64,000 bases of DNA from Frigidibacter albus (GCF_009908165.1 NZ_JAAAUC010000006.1:124001-188000); one strand, 5' to 3'. Positions 19,075-30,000 are shown, numbered from the stretch's first letter. The notes: generated by a model not told the origin, from the sequence alone. Numbers and translations: made by a program.

Positions 19075-19607
19075 CAGTTGCCCCCTGCGGTGCCGGTCTG
19101 TAGCACGGTTTTCACCCGGCCATCCATTCGCCCGGCGCCGGTATCAAGGTCGATGGTCAGGGTCTGGCCGGAAACGGAGTTACCGCCCTGGGTCAGCAGC
19201 ACATCGCCGGTCATCACCAGATCGCCCGATTGCGGGGAATAGACCGCCTCCGCCGCCTCTGCCGCCTCGGTCGCCGTGGCCAGCGTCACGCCGCCGGTGG
19301 CGGTCATGCTGTCGATGGTGCCGGTGTCGGGGGTGCCATCCGCGGCCTTGGCATAGGCGACGCGCACCTCTGCCGCGGCGAGGCGCATGGTGCCCTGCAC
19401 GATCAGAACATTGCCGGTGAAGACCGCACTGCCGGCGGCCTGATCGACCTGCAGCGAATCCGCCGTGACCTCGACCGGGGCGCCGGTATCCTGCTGCAGG
19501 CCCGAGACGGTGAGGTTGGTGCCCTGTGCAAACGCAGGCGCAAGTCCGGCGGCGAGGGCGAGCGAGGCCAGGGTCAGGCGGAGGGTCAGTGCCATGTCGC
19601 GACTCAA
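19074..19607 (-). CDS. lptA: LPS transport periplasmic protein LptA
   Basis: Periplasmic bridge protein of the Lpt machine, OstA/LptA beta-jellyroll family, 177 aa. The signal peptide spans about residues 1-28 with cleavage after AFA. The rest is beta-rich with repeated ADSLQVD, FTGNVLIVQG and VMTGDVLLTQG strands typical of OstA. It sits between lptC and lptB in the conserved order. Confidence 0.92.
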   Translation of the reverse strand: MSRDMALTLRLTLASLALAAGLAPAFAQGTNLTVSGLQQDTGAPVEVTADSLQVDQAAGSAVFTGNVLIVQGTMRLAAAEVRVAYAKAADGTPDTGTIDSMTATGGVTLATATEAAEAAEAVYSPQSGDLVMTGDVLLTQGGNSVSGQTLTIDLDTGAGRMDGRVKTVLQTGTAGGN

Positions 19608-19641
19608 TTCCTTGGCCTCGGAGGAGGCGTCAAATGGATGC

Positions 19642-20241
19642 TCAATTCCTGGGCTCGTATACCAGCTTCACGCCGCCATTGAAAACCAAGACGTAATCAC
19701 CGTCCTGCGAGGTCAGCTGCATCGCGCCGGCATCGATTCGCCCCATCGGGGCGGTCGCCACCACCGCACCGGGCGAGGTGAGGAGGGTCTGGTCCAGCGC
19801 CGCGGTCAGTGCGCCGGTGGTGATGGCATAGCCGCTGGAGGCGGCAATCCGCACATCCCCGGTCAGCGTCAGCAGGCCGGCGGCGGTGTCTAGCTGGCCA
19901 TCGCTGGCGGCAATGTCGGTCGTCACCCCATCGGGCGTCTCCAGCCGAGCGGTCAGCGCCGTGGCGCTGGCCTGACCGGCCCCGCCGACATCGGGGCGCG
20001 CCACCTCGGCGGTGACGCTGAGCGCGGCGCCGTCGAGCGTGACACCGGCATAGCGCGGGGCGGTCAGGCGCGGCTCGCGGGCCAGTTCTTCGACATCGAC
20101 CTCGGAATAGGGCAGCGCATCCTCGGGCGCGATGCCGCGCGACACCAGGAACAGCGTCGACAGCAGCGCAAGCGCCGCCAATGGCAATATCACCTTGAGC
20201 CAGGCCACCAGCCGCGAGTGGATATTGTCATGTGTCGCCAT
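19642..20241 (-). CDS. lptC: LPS export inner-membrane anchor LptC
   Basis: Membrane-anchored periplasmic component linking LptFG to LptA. The 199-aa protein has one N-terminal transmembrane helix (about residues 13-34, WLKVILPLAALALLSTLFLV) and a YrbK/LptC-type jellyroll (LTLTGDVRI, DYVLVFNGGVKLVY). It starts 3 bp after the kdsD stop and precedes lptA by 34 bp. Confidence 0.9.
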   Translation of the reverse strand: MATHDNIHSRLVAWLKVILPLAALALLSTLFLVSRGIAPEDALPYSEVDVEELAREPRLTAPRYAGVTLDGAALSVTAEVARPDVGGAGQASATALTARLETPDGVTTDIAASDGQLDTAAGLLTLTGDVRIAASSGYAITTGALTAALDQTLLTSPGAVVATAPMGRIDAGAMQLTSQDGDYVLVFNGGVKLVYEPRN

Positions 20242-20244
20242 CGG

Positions 20245-21210
20245 TCACACGACCCCGGCGCGCAGGCAATCATGGATGTGCAGGATTCCCAGCGGGCGGC
20301 CGTCGCCGGAGGGGTCCACCGCGAACAGGCAGGTGATCTTGCGGTCGTTCATGGCCGCCACGGCAGCCTCGGCCAGAGACCCTGGGTCGATGGTGCGGGG
20401 GGCGGCGGTCATCACCTCGGCGGCGCTGCGGGACAGAAGCCCCTCCATATGCCGCCGAAGGTCACCGTCGGTGATGATGCCAGCGAGGCGCCCCGCGTCA
20501 TCGGTCACGCCGACGACGCCGAAGCCCTTCTGGCTGATCGCCAGCAGCGCATCGCCCATGGCCGTGTCCAGTGTCACCAGCGGCATGTCACGGTGCATGA
20601 GGTCCGCGACGCGGCTGAGCCGCGCGCCCAGCTTGCCGCCCGGGTGGTAGGTGCGGAAATCCTCGGGCGTGAACTGCCGGTGTTCCATCAGCGCGACGGC
20701 CAGCGCATCGCCGAGCGCCAGAGTCATCGTGGTAGAGGTGGTGGGCACGACGCCGGTGCCGCAAGCCTCTTCCGCGCGTGGCAGCAGGATCGCCACATCG
20801 GATTGACGCAGCAGGGTGGAGCCCTCGCGGCTGGCCACGCCGATCAGCGGGATCGAGAAGCGGCGGGTATGGGCGATGATATCGGCCAGTTCCGGCGTTT
20901 CGCCGGAATTGGACAGGACCAGCGCCACATCCGCGGGCGTGACCATGCCCAGATCGCCATGGCTCGCCTCGGCCGGATGCACGAACTGCGCCGGGGTGCC
21001 GGTGCTGGCGAAAGTCGCGGCGATCTTGCGCCCGACATGGCCGGACTTGCCCATGCCCGACACGATCACCCGCCCGCGGGCCTTCAGGATGATCTCCACC
21101 GCCGCGGCGAATGTGTCATCCAGCGAGGCGGTCAGCAGATCCAGCGCCCGCGCCTCGATCTCGATGACGCGGCGGCCGGTCTCCAGCAGGGTGGCGCGAT
21201 CGGGTGTCAT
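20245..21210 (-). CDS. kdsD: Arabinose-5-phosphate isomerase KdsD/KpsF
   Basis: Converts ribulose-5-phosphate to arabinose-5-phosphate, the first step of Kdo synthesis. The 321-aa protein has an N-terminal SIS domain (IVSGMGKSGHVGRKIAATF, VTPADVALVLSNSGET) and two C-terminal CBS domains (about 205-321). Its start codon overlaps the rnd stop by 4 bp. Together with kdsB at 6322 it supports Kdo supply for LPS or capsule. Confidence 0.95.
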   Translation of the reverse strand: MTPDRATLLETGRRVIEIEARALDLLTASLDDTFAAAVEIILKARGRVIVSGMGKSGHVGRKIAATFASTGTPAQFVHPAEASHGDLGMVTPADVALVLSNSGETPELADIIAHTRRFSIPLIGVASREGSTLLRQSDVAILLPRAEEACGTGVVPTTSTTMTLALGDALAVALMEHRQFTPEDFRTYHPGGKLGARLSRVADLMHRDMPLVTLDTAMGDALLAISQKGFGVVGVTDDAGRLAGIITDGDLRRHMEGLLSRSAAEVMTAAPRTIDPGSLAEAAVAAMNDRKITCLFAVDPSGDGRPLGILHIHDCLRAGVV

Positions 21211-21824
21211 GAGTGGTTGAAGATGTCGACGGTTTCATCCCAGCCCAGCAGGTCGAGATATGCCCGTGTCGGCAGGAAGTCGAAGCAGGCCTGCGCCAGT
21301 TCGGTGCGCCCCTCGCGCTCCAGCCGCGCCGAAAGCTCCTCCATCAGGCGGTGCAGGTACAGGACGTCGGAGGCCGCATATTCCTTCTGCGCATCGGTCA
21401 GTTCGGCCGCGCCCCAGTCGGAGGTTTGCTGCTGCTTGGACACATCGATGCCGACCAGCTCCTGCAGCAGGTATTTCAGCCCGTGCCGGTCGGTGAAGGT
21501 GCGGATCATCCGCGAGGCGATCTTGGTGCACCAGACCGGCGCGGTGACGGTGCCGAAGGCCTGTTGCAGCGCCGCAATGTCGAAACGGCCGAAGTGGAAC
21601 AGCTTCAGCACCGCCGGATCGGCCAGCATCCGCTGCAGATTGGGCGCGCTGGTCTGGCCGCGGGCGATCTGCACCAGATGCGCATCGCCATCCCCCGAGG
21701 ACATCTGCACCAGGCAGAGCCGGTCACGCCGGGGATCGAGGCCCATGGTTTCGGTGTCGATGGCCACCACGGGGCCAAGGTCCAGCCCGTCGGGCAGGTC
21801 GTTCTTGTAGAAATGGATTGCCAA
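21207..21824 (-). CDS. Ribonuclease D-type 3'-5' exonuclease
   Basis: A DEDDy exonuclease of 205 aa: Exo [12 protein letters not shown], Exo II around [11 protein letters not shown], Exo [15 protein letters not shown]. It lacks the C-terminal HRDC domains of full-length E. coli RNase D, as usual for the short alphaproteobacterial form. It is the first gene of the kdsD-lpt block, with a 4-bp ATGA overlap to kdsD. Confidence 0.9.
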   Translation of the reverse strand: MAIHFYKNDLPDGLDLGPVVAIDTETMGLDPRRDRLCLVQMSSGDGDAHLVQIARGQTSAPNLQRMLADPAVLKLFHFGRFDIAALQQAFGTVTAPVWCTKIASRMIRTFTDRHGLKYLLQELVGIDVSKQQQTSDWGAAELTDAQKEYAASDVLYLHRLMEELSARLEREGRTELAQACFDFLPTRAYLDLLGWDETVDIFNHS

Positions 21825-21910
21825 TTGCCGGTCCGCCTTTTGGTTCGGCGTTGATATAGTCCTTTGGCGGAGCCGATGCTACTGTGGCTTGACGCCGGCG
21901 GCGGAAACGC

Positions 21911-21946
21911 AAAACGCCCCGAAGCGCGAGGCTTCGGGGCGTTTTG
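21911..21946 (-). terminator. Terminator of tRNA-Leu
   Basis: A near-perfect 14-bp stem (AAAACGCCCCGAAG and its complement) around a 7-base loop lies just after the tRNA 3' end on the minus strand and ends in a UUUU run. It would also insulate the rnd promoter. Confidence 0.85.
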
Positions 21947-21951
21947 AACGA

Positions 21952-22036
21952 TGGTGCCCAGGAGAGGACTCGAACCTCCACGCCTTGCGGCACACGGACC
22001 TGAACCGTGCGCGTCTACCAATTCCGCCACCTGGGC
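21952..22036 (-). tRNA. tRNA-Leu (anticodon CAG)
   Basis: On the minus strand the acceptor GCCCAGG pairs with CCTGGGC followed by A and encoded CCA. The D-arm TGGCGGAATTGGTAGA, the anticodon stem CACGG-TTCAGGT-CCGTG (anticodon CAG), a short variable arm and the T-loop GGTTCGAGTCC are all present. The 85-nt length with a long variable arm fits a class II leucine tRNA. Confidence 0.97.
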
Positions 22037-22053
22037 CGGTGTCGTGGAGCGGG

Positions 22054-22082
22054 GATTTACAGAGGGGCACCGGCACTGTCAA
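22054..22082 (-). promoter_or_regulatory. Sigma-70 promoter of tRNA-Leu
   Basis: On the minus strand a consensus TTGACA (22082-22077), a 17-bp spacer and TAAATC (22059-22054) lie 18 bp upstream of the tRNA 5' end. Confidence 0.8.
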
Positions 22083-22230
22083 CGGCCCATTTTGCGATTT
22101 CTTCCGGGGGCTTCGTCCGGGCCTTGCGGGGCAGGGTCCGGCGGCGGGTGGGCTGCGCTGCATTGCGCCTTGTCCGGTGCCGGTCTTGGCGCTAATCAGG
22201 GGCCATTCAAGGAACAAAAGGGTTTCGCCC

Positions 22231-23214
22231 ATGTCCAGGCTGGTCACGATCTATGGCGGTTCGGGGTTTGTGGGGCGCTACATCGCCCGCAGGATGGCCA
22301 AGGAGGGCTGGCTGGTGCGCGTTGCCGTGCGCCGCCCGAACGAGGCGATGTTCGTGCGGACCTATGGCGCTGTCGGGCAGGTGGAGCCGGTGCTGTGCAA
22401 CGTGCGCGACGATGCGTCGGTGCGCGCGGCGATGGCGGGGGCGGAGGCGGTGGTGAACTGCGTCGGCATCCTGGGGCGCCGCGGCAAGAACACCTTCGAT
22501 GCGGTGCAGGCCGAGGGCGCGGCGCGGATTGCGCGGATCGCGGCTGAAACGGGCGTGGCGCGGCTGGTGCAGATCTCTGCCATCGGCGCGGATGCCGGGT
22601 CGGGCAGCGATTATGCCCGCACCAAGGCGGCCGGCGAGGCTGCCGTGCTTGAGGCGTTTCCGGGCGCGGTGATCCTGCGCCCCTCGATCATCTTCGGGAC
22701 CGAGGATCAGTTCTTCAACCGCTTTGCCGGCATGACCCGCATGGGCCCGATCCTGCCGGTGGTGGGCGCGGAGACGAAATTCCAGCCGGTGTTCGTCGAC
22801 GATGTGGCCCAGGCCGCGGTCAAGGGCGTGCTGGGCCAGGCCGCGCCGGGGATCTACGAGCTGGGCGGGCCGGATGTCTGCAGCTTCCGCGAGTTGATGG
22901 CGGCGATGCTGAAGGTGATCCATCGCCGGCGGCTGGTGCTCAACGTGCCGTTCTTCGCGGCGCGGATGATGGGCTGGGGCTTTGACATGATGCAGACCCT
23001 GACAGGGGGCCTCGTGTCGAACACGTTGCTGACCCGCGATCAGGTGCGCAACCTCGCGGCCGACAATGTGGTGGCGCCGGGGGCCAAGGGGCTGGCGGAT
23101 CTGGGGATTGCAGCGACGCCGTTCAGCGCGGTGCTGCCCGATTACCTGTGGCGCTTCCGTCCCTCGGGGCAATACGACGCGATCAAGGCTTCGGCCAAGA
23201 ACCTGCGGGCGTGA
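22231..23214 (+). CDS. NDUFA9-like atypical SDR, complex I-associated protein
   Basis: A 327-aa NAD(P)-binding protein: [19 protein letters not shown] at the N-terminus, NCVGILG, and YARTK in place of the usual catalytic YxxxK. This matches the NDUFA9/SDR_a5 group; alphaproteobacterial homologues co-purify with complex I, where NDUFA9 binds NADPH structurally. The ATG at 22231 has only a weak upstream AAGGAAC. It is probably independent of the tRNA, which reads the other way, and precedes uppP by 113 bp. Confidence 0.85.
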   Translation: MSRLVTIYGGSGFVGRYIARRMAKEGWLVRVAVRRPNEAMFVRTYGAVGQVEPVLCNVRDDASVRAAMAGAEAVVNCVGILGRRGKNTFDAVQAEGAARIARIAAETGVARLVQISAIGADAGSGSDYARTKAAGEAAVLEAFPGAVILRPSIIFGTEDQFFNRFAGMTRMGPILPVVGAETKFQPVFVDDVAQAAVKGVLGQAAPGIYELGGPDVCSFRELMAAMLKVIHRRRLVLNVPFFAARMMGWGFDMMQTLTGGLVSNTLLTRDQVRNLAADNVVAPGAKGLADLGIAATPFSAVLPDYLWRFRPSGQYDAIKASAKNLRA

Positions 23215-23327
23215 TCTTGCCGTCCTGCGCCCGCCTGGGTGCAGGAGCGGGTCGACAAGCGGCCGGGCCTGCGCCATGCTGCGCCGCGGCGTAAAGCCAC
23301 GGGACAGGACAGCAAGAGGCGGGACGG

Positions 23328-24134
23328 ATGGACGGCAATACAACGCTGGTAGCGGCTTTTCTTGGGCTGCTTGAAGGGCTGACCGAGTTTATCCCGGTGT
23401 CCTCGACGGGCCATCTGCTGCTGGCGGGGCACTTTCTGGGCTTCGAAAGCGCGGGCAAATCCTTCGAGGTGGTGATTCAACTGGGCGCCGTTCTGGCGGT
23501 GCTTGGGGTCTATTCGGCGCGGCTTTGGGCGGTCTTTTCCACTGCAGGGCATGATCCGGACTCGCGGCGGTTCATCCTTGCGATCCTGCTGGCGTTCTTG
23601 CCGGCGGTGTTCATTGGCGTCATGGCGCATGGCTTCATCAAGGAGGTCTTGTTCGAGACGCCGAAGCTGATCGCCATCATGCTGATTCTGGGCGGGATCA
23701 TCCTGCTGGTGGTGGACCGCTTGCCGCTGGTGGCGAAGCATCATGAGGCGGAGCAGTTCCCGCTGGGCATGGCTGTGGCCATCGGGTTCATCCAGTGTCT
23801 TGCGATGATTCCCGGCGTCTCCCGGTCGGGCGCGACGATCGTGGGGGCGCTGGCGCTGGGCGCGTCGAAGCGGGCGGCGGCGGAGTTCTCCTTCTTCCTG
23901 TCGATGCCGACGATGGCGGGCGCCTTTGCCTATGATTTGTTCCAGAACCGAGATGTGCTTGATTCTTCGGCAATGGGTGTGATTGCGGTGGGATTCGTCA
24001 TGGCGTTCCTGTCGGCGATCCTCGTGGTGCGCTGGCTGCTGGGCTATGTCTCCAAGCACGGGTTTGCGCTGTTCGGGTGGTGGCGAATCATCGTCGGCGC
24101 GGTGGCTTTGACCGCTTTGCAGATGGGTTTCTGA
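23328..24134 (+). CDS. uppP: Undecaprenyl-diphosphatase UppP/BacA
   Basis: Recycles undecaprenyl diphosphate to the monophosphate carrier used for peptidoglycan and surface polysaccharide. The 268-aa membrane protein has about seven to eight helices and both catalytic motifs: [15 protein letters not shown] (residues about 17-31) and [14 protein letters not shown]. Confidence 0.97.
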   Translation: MDGNTTLVAAFLGLLEGLTEFIPVSSTGHLLLAGHFLGFESAGKSFEVVIQLGAVLAVLGVYSARLWAVFSTAGHDPDSRRFILAILLAFLPAVFIGVMAHGFIKEVLFETPKLIAIMLILGGIILLVVDRLPLVAKHHEAEQFPLGMAVAIGFIQCLAMIPGVSRSGATIVGALALGASKRAAAEFSFFLSMPTMAGAFAYDLFQNRDVLDSSAMGVIAVGFVMAFLSAILVVRWLLGYVSKHGFALFGWWRIIVGAVALTALQMGF

Positions 24135-24294
24135 CCGATAGGTAAAAGATGCTGACCCATTTTTGGGTCGGCGACACCTTCGACTGGCCCCTGCACCCAA
24201 AAAATCGACATATTAGGTAAACCGTACTGACTTTTATTTTGGTTTGACCCATTGTAGCAATGCGCGACCCGCAGAAACCAGGGAGGCGCAGCCA

Positions 24295-25734
24295 GTGGCC
24301 AAGCAACGCATGCTCCAGTTCGTGACCGTCGCGCGCGAGACGCCCGAGAAGCGTGACGCCAGTGTCCGCGCACAGGATTTCAACGAGATTTACCGCGAGT
24401 TCGCGATTCCGAAGGCGGAAGAGCAGGCCGGGCGCTGCAGCCAGTGCGGCGTGCCCTATTGCCAGAGCCATTGCCCGCTGCACAACAACATCCCCGACTG
24501 GCTGCGGCTGACCGCCGAGGGCCGGTTGCAGGAAGCCTATGAGATTGCCCAATCCACCAACACCTTCCCCGAGATCTGCGGCCGCATCTGCCCGCAGGAC
24601 CGGCTGTGCGAAGGCAATTGCGTGATCGAGCAATCGGGCCATGGCACCGTGACCATCGGGTCGGTCGAGAAGTTCGTGACCGACACCGCCTGGGACATGG
24701 GCTGGGTCAAGCCGATCCGCCCGCATGCCGAGCGCACCGAAAGCGTCGGCATCATTGGCGCGGGGCCGGGGGGGCTGGCGGCCGCCGACTTCCTGCGCCG
24801 CAAGGGGGTGCAGGTCACGGTCTATGACCGCTATGACCGCGCCGGCGGGCTGATGACCTATGGCATCCCCGGCTTCAAGCTGGAGAAGGATGTGGTGATG
24901 AACCGCATCAAGCAGCTGGAAGATGGCGGCGTGCAGTTCGTGCTGAACTGCACCGTGGGCGAGGATCTGAGCTTTGACGCGATCCGCGGCAAACATGATG
25001 CGGTGGTCATTGCCACCGGCGTCTACAAGACCCGCGATCTGATGGGGCCGGGGTCCGGCGCCGAGGGCATCGTGCGCGCCATCGACTATCTGACCGTATC
25101 GAACCGCAAGAGCTTTGGCGACGAGGTGCCGGAGTATGACAGCGGCGAGCTGAATGCCGAGGGCAAGCGCGTCGTGGTGATCGGCGGCGGCGATACCGCG
25201 ATGGACTGCGTGCGCACCGCCATTCGGCAGGGCGCGGTGTCGGTCAAGTGCCTCTATCGGCGCGACCGGGCCAACATGCCGGGCAGCCAGCGCGAGGTGG
25301 CCAATGCCGAAGAAGAGGGCGTGGAGTTCGTCTGGCTGGCGGCGCCGAAGGGCTTTTCCGGCAGCACGGCCGTCGAGGGCGTGATGGTGCAACGGATGCG
25401 GCTGGGCGCGCCGGATGCGACCGGGCGGCAGAGCCCCGAGCTGATCGAGGGCGCCGATTACGTCGAGGATGCCGATCTGGTCATCAAGGCGCTGGGGTTC
25501 GAGCCCGAGGATATTCCGGGCCTGTGGAACGTGCCGGAGCTGGAAGTGACCCGCTGGGGCACGATCAAGGCCGATTTCCGCACCCATGCGACCAGCCTGC
25601 CGGGGGTCTATGCGGTGGGCGACATCGTGCGCGGCGCCAGCCTTGTGGTCTGGGCGATCCGCGACGGGCGCGAGGCGGCGGAAGCGATCCTGACCTATCT
25701 GGGCCAGCCGGCAACGGCGGTGGCGGCCGAGTAG
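24295..25734 (+). CDS. gltD: Glutamate synthase small subunit
   Basis: NADPH-oxidising beta subunit of GOGAT; passes electrons to GltB. The 479-aa protein has an N-terminal Cys-rich Fe-S domain (CSQCGVPYCQSHCP, CGRICPQDRLCEGNC), an FAD site (IGAGPGGLAAADFL) and an NADPH site (VIGGGDTAMDC). I chose the GTG at 24295 (VAKQRMLQF), which has GGGAGG 8 bp upstream and matches homologues. The partner gltB lies 1.3 kb downstream on the same strand, separated by two unrelated genes. Confidence 0.96.
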   Translation: MAKQRMLQFVTVARETPEKRDASVRAQDFNEIYREFAIPKAEEQAGRCSQCGVPYCQSHCPLHNNIPDWLRLTAEGRLQEAYEIAQSTNTFPEICGRICPQDRLCEGNCVIEQSGHGTVTIGSVEKFVTDTAWDMGWVKPIRPHAERTESVGIIGAGPGGLAAADFLRRKGVQVTVYDRYDRAGGLMTYGIPGFKLEKDVVMNRIKQLEDGGVQFVLNCTVGEDLSFDAIRGKHDAVVIATGVYKTRDLMGPGSGAEGIVRAIDYLTVSNRKSFGDEVPEYDSGELNAEGKRVVVIGGGDTAMDCVRTAIRQGAVSVKCLYRRDRANMPGSQREVANAEEEGVEFVWLAAPKGFSGSTAVEGVMVQRMRLGAPDATGRQSPELIEGADYVEDADLVIKALGFEPEDIPGLWNVPELEVTRWGTIKADFRTHATSLPGVYAVGDIVRGASLVVWAIRDGREAAEAILTYLGQPATAVAAE

Positions 25735-25785
25735 GCCGCCTTAACGGACGTTACCGGGCCGCAGGGCCGGCCCGGTGGGACCAGC

Positions 25786-25825
25786 CGGAAGTCATACAGA
25801 ACCCATGCATATGTCATATGTATAG
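25786..25825 (+). repeat. 11-bp-phased array, copy b
   Basis: CGGAAGTCATA (25786-25796) and CAGAACCCATG (25797-25807) are followed by CATATGTCATATGTATAG. It closely matches copy c at 45298, and the similarity extends into a downstream CTGTCGGG. It lies between gltD and a secreted-protein gene, about 80 bp before the latter's start. Confidence 0.85.
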
Positions 25826-25905
25826 CGGAACTGTCGGGAATAGGCCGGCCGGAATTCACCTGGGTTAATGGGGCAGCAGGGCTGACCCGCAGCAAGGGGC
25901 GCGAG

Positions 25906-26631
25906 ATGGCACGCAAATGGACCGCAAGCCGGACTACCCTGACCGCCGCGGTGGCGGGGCTGATGCTGTGCGGCCCCGCCGCCGCGGCCACCTTCACCCC
26001 GCCGCAGGGCTGCACGCCGTCGATGACGGTGCAGATGCGCGGTTGCCTTGTGGCGCATTACTTCACCTGCGAGGGCGACGCGCCGGGGGATCAGTGGGAC
26101 ACGCTCTATGATGCCGACGGGCCGTTCTTCAGCGCCAAGGTGGATAGCGAGTTCCAGTGGATCGAAAGCTGGGAGTTTTCCCCGCCGCAGCGCACCGTGC
26201 TGGAGGAGCCGTCGCGGGACGCGGCCTCCTTCTCGGGCCTGCTGGAAACGGGCGAGGATACCTATGACTTCTCCACCCTGTCCGAGGACGGCTATCGCCG
26301 CAGCTATGTGGGCGTGGACCGGCTGACAGGCGAGAGTGCGGTCATCGACGGGATCGAGCTGGAAGTGACCGAGTTCGAGATCGAGGAAAAGACCGACACC
26401 GGCGAGGTGGTCGCACGCCGCTGGGGCAACCAGTATGTGCACCGCGACTGGCGGCTGTTCTTCTCTGGCCGCGAGACCTTCGAGAACCCGGAGGGCCGGT
26501 TGCCGACCGACAACACGCCGGTGGATTTCATCTTTCCGGGGGAGCCGGGATACCTGTCTACCGTGCCGCTGTTCGGCTGTGACGAGCTGATGTCGCAGAC
26601 GGCCCCTGCGCTGGAGATGGATCATGGCTGA
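25906..26631 (+). CDS. Secreted protein of unknown function
   Basis: A 241-aa protein with a Sec signal peptide (about residues 1-28, LTAAVAGLMLCGPAAAA). The mature part is acidic, has four Cys (GCTPS, GCLV, FTC and FGCDEL) that could form two disulfides, and shows no motif I recognise. It has an AAGGGGCG ribosome-binding site. Its end overlaps the next gene by 8 bp. It lies between gltD and gltB; no link to nitrogen metabolism is evident from the sequence. Confidence 0.8.
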   Translation: MARKWTASRTTLTAAVAGLMLCGPAAAATFTPPQGCTPSMTVQMRGCLVAHYFTCEGDAPGDQWDTLYDADGPFFSAKVDSEFQWIESWEFSPPQRTVLEEPSRDAASFSGLLETGEDTYDFSTLSEDGYRRSYVGVDRLTGESAVIDGIELEVTEFEIEEKTDTGEVVARRWGNQYVHRDWRLFFSGRETFENPEGRLPTDNTPVDFIFPGEPGYLSTVPLFGCDELMSQTAPALEMDHG

Positions 26632-27064
26632 TATCCGCAGCGGACATTGCCTGTGCGGCGCGGTTGCCTTCGAGGTGACCGACCCGGCGCAGGAACTGGG
26701 CGCCTGCCATTGCGGCATGTGCCGGCGCTGGACCGGGCTTGCGACGCTGTCGCTGGGGGTGCCGGCCGAGGCGCTGAAGATCATCAGCGGCAGGGAGGCG
26801 ATCCGCGCCTACCGGTCCTCGGACTGGGCCGAGCGGGCGTTCTGCGGCACCTGCGGCTCGCCGCTGTGGTACCGGCTGACCACAGAGGGCGATGCGGCGG
26901 AATACTACCTTGCCGCCGGATTGCTGGACGATCTGTCCGGGATGCGGCTGGAGCATGAGATCTATATCGACCGCAAGCCCGACGCCTATGCCTTCGTCGG
27001 CCCGACCCATCAGATGACCGAGGCAGAGTTTCTGGCCTCGCTTCCGCCCAACCCAGAGGAGTGA
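26624..27064 (+). CDS. GFA/CENP-V family zinc protein
   Basis: A 146-aa protein of the glutathione-dependent formaldehyde-activating (GFA) fold. Zinc ligands are visible as GHCLCGAVAF, CHCGMCRRW and FCGTCGSPLW. Most GFA-family members do not have an established substrate. It overlaps the preceding secreted-protein gene by 8 bp and ends 3 bp before gltB, so it is probably in the gltD-gltB transcript. Confidence 0.88.
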   Translation: MADIRSGHCLCGAVAFEVTDPAQELGACHCGMCRRWTGLATLSLGVPAEALKIISGREAIRAYRSSDWAERAFCGTCGSPLWYRLTTEGDAAEYYLAAGLLDDLSGMRLEHEIYIDRKPDAYAFVGPTHQMTEAEFLASLPPNPEE

Positions 27065-27067
27065 AAA

Positions 27068-30000
27068 ATGACCGAGTACAATGAAGCCTGGGTGCGCGAA
27101 GAAGAGACCAAGCGCAAATGGATGGCCGAGAACAGCCTGTACCGCGAGGAGGACGAGCATGCCTCCTGCGGGGTGGGTCTGGTCGTGTCCATCGACGGGG
27201 TTCCCAGCCGCAAGGTGGTGCAGAACGGCATCGACGCGCTGAGGGCGGTCTGGCACCGGGGCGCGGTGGATGCCGATGGCAAGACCGGCGACGGGGCGGG
27301 CATCCATGTGCAGATCCCGGTGCGGTTCTTCTATGACCAGGTGCGGCGCACCGGGCATGAGCCCGACATGGGCAAGCTGATCGCGGTGGGGCAGGTGTTC
27401 CTGCCGCGCACGGATTTTGGCGCGCAGGAGCGGTGCCGGACCATCGTGGAAACCGAAGTGCTGCGGATGGGCCACTACATCTATGGCTGGCGGCATGTGC
27501 CGGTGAACACCGATGTCCTGGGCGAGAAGGCGAACGCGACGCGGCCCGAGATCGAGCAGATCCTGATCCGCTGCGAGAAGGACATCGACGACGAGACCTT
27601 CGAGCGCGAGCTGTATGTGATCCGCCGGCGGATCGAGAAGGCGGCGGTGGCGGCGCAGATTGCGGGGCTGTACCTGTGCAGCCTGTCGTGCCGCAGCATC
27701 ATCTACAAGGGCATGATGCTGGCCGAGGCGGTGAGCGTCTTCTACCCCGACCTGCAGGACGAGCGGTTCGAGAGCGCCTTTGCGATCTATCATCAGCGCT
27801 ATTCGACCAACACCTTCCCGCAATGGTGGCTGGCGCAGCCGTTCCGGATGCTGGCCCATAACGGCGAGATCAACACGCTGAAGGGCAACCTCAACTGGAT
27901 GCGCAGCCATGAGATCCGCATGGCCAGCAGCGCGTTCGGCGAGGCGGCCGAGGATATCAAGCCGATCGTGCCGGCCGGGTCTTCGGATTCGGCGGCGCTG
28001 GATGCGGTGTTCGAGGTGATGGTGCGCTCGGGCCGGTCGGCGCCGATGACCAAGACGATGCTGGTGCCCGAGGCGTGGAGCAAGACCACCGGCGAGATGC
28101 CGAAGGCCTGGCAGGACATGTATGCCTATTGCAACGCGGTGATGGAGCCCTGGGACGGGCCGGCCGCGCTGGCGATGACCGATGGCCGCTGGGTCTGCGG
28201 CGGGCTGGACCGGAACGGGCTGCGGCCGCTGCGCTATGTGGTGACGGGCGACGGGCTGCTGATCGCCGGGTCCGAGGCCGGGATGGTGCCGGTCGACGAG
28301 ACGCGGGTGAAGGAAAAGGGCGCGCTGGGGCCGGGGCAGATGATTGCCGTCGATATGAAGGGCGGCAGGCTCTACCACGACCGCGAGATCAAGGACCGGC
28401 TTGCCGGCAGCCAGCCCTTCGGCGAGTGGATCGAGAAGGTCGTGGACCTGAACGCCCATCTGCGCCACATCCCCGAGACGCATCTGTTCGAGGGGGCCGA
28501 ACTGCGCAAGCGCCAGATCGCCGCCGGCTATACGCTGGAGGAGCTGGAGCAGGTGCTGGCCCCGATGGCCGAGGACGGCAAGGAGATGATCGCCAGCATG
28601 GGCGACGATACGCCGGCAGCCGTGCTGTCGAGCGTCTATCGGCCGCTGTCGCATTTCTTCCGGCAGAACTTCAGCCAGGTGACGAACCCGCCCATCGACA
28701 GCCTGCGCGAAAGCCGGGTGATGAGCCTGAAGACGCGCTTTGGCAACCTGAAGAACGTGCTGGATGAGAACTCCAGCCAGACCGAGATCCTGGTGCTGGA
28801 AAGCCCGTTCATCGCCAATGCCGAGTTTGACGAGATGGTGCGCCAGTTCGCGGCCGGCGTCGCGTTCATCGACTGCACCTTTGCCAAGGGCGAGGGGCAG
28901 GAGGCGCTGCGCAACGGGCTGGAGCGGATCCGGGCCGAGGCCGAGGATGCCGTGCGGTCCGGCGCGGGCCACCTGGTGCTGACCGATCAGCATCAGAGCG
29001 AGACCCGCGTGGCGATGCCGATGATCCTGGCGACCAGCGCGGTGCATAGCTGGCTGACGCGCAAGGGGCTGCGGACGTTCTGCAGCGTCAACGTGCGCTC
29101 GGCCGAGTGCATCGACCCGCATTACTTTGCGGTGCTGATCGGCTGCGGCGCGACCACGGTGAACGCCTACCTTGCGCAGGACAGCATCGCCGACCGGCTG
29201 AGCCGCGGGCTGCTGGAGGGCAGCCTTGTCGATGCGACGCGCCGGTTCCGCGATGCGGTGGATGCCGGGCTGCTGAAGATCATGGCGAAGATGGGCATTT
29301 CCGTCATCTCGTCCTATCGCGGCGGGCTGAACTTCGAGGCGGTGGGGCTGAGCCGCGCCATCGTGGCAGAGTATTTCCCCGGGATGCACAGCCGCATTTC
29401 CGGCATCGGGTTGCACGGCATCCAGCACAAGGCCGAGGAGGTCCATGCCAAGGGCTGGCTGGGCGGCGCCGATGTGATGCCGGTGGGCGGCTTCTACAAG
29501 GCGCGCCGGTCGGGCGAGAAGCACGCCTGGGAAGCGCAGACGATGCACATGCTGCAGGCGGCCTGCGATCGGGCCAGCTATGACCTGTGGAAGCAGTATT
29601 CGGCCGCGATGCGGGCGAACCCGCCGATCCATCTGCGCGACCTGCTGGACATCAAGCCGCTGGCGAAGGCGGTGCCGATCGAGGAGGTGGAAAGCATCAC
29701 CTCGATCCGCAAGCGCTTCGTGACGCCGGGGATGAGCCTTGGCGCCCTGGGGCCGGAGGCGCACAAGACGCTGAACGTGGCGATGAACCGGATCGGGGCG
29801 AAGTCCGACAGCGGCGAGGGCGGCGAGGATCCGGCGCATTTCGTGCCGGAGCCGAACGGCGACAACCCGAGCGCCAAGATCAAGCAGGTTGCCTCGGGGC
29901 GCTTCGGCGTGACGGCGGAATACCTGAACGCCTGCGAAGAGCTGGAAATCAAGGTGGCGCAGGGGGCCAAGCCCGGCGAGGGTGGCCAGTTGCCGGGGAT

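Noticed and set aside
24152-24168. GACCCA-TTTT-TGGGTC hairpin after uppP as intrinsic terminator
   Set aside because: The stem is short and followed by CGGCG rather than U, so termination is not supported.
24221-24260. Sigma-54 promoter before gltD
   Set aside because: The TGG..TTG-like words do not match the -24/-12 spacing or GC/TGC dinucleotides, so no call was made.
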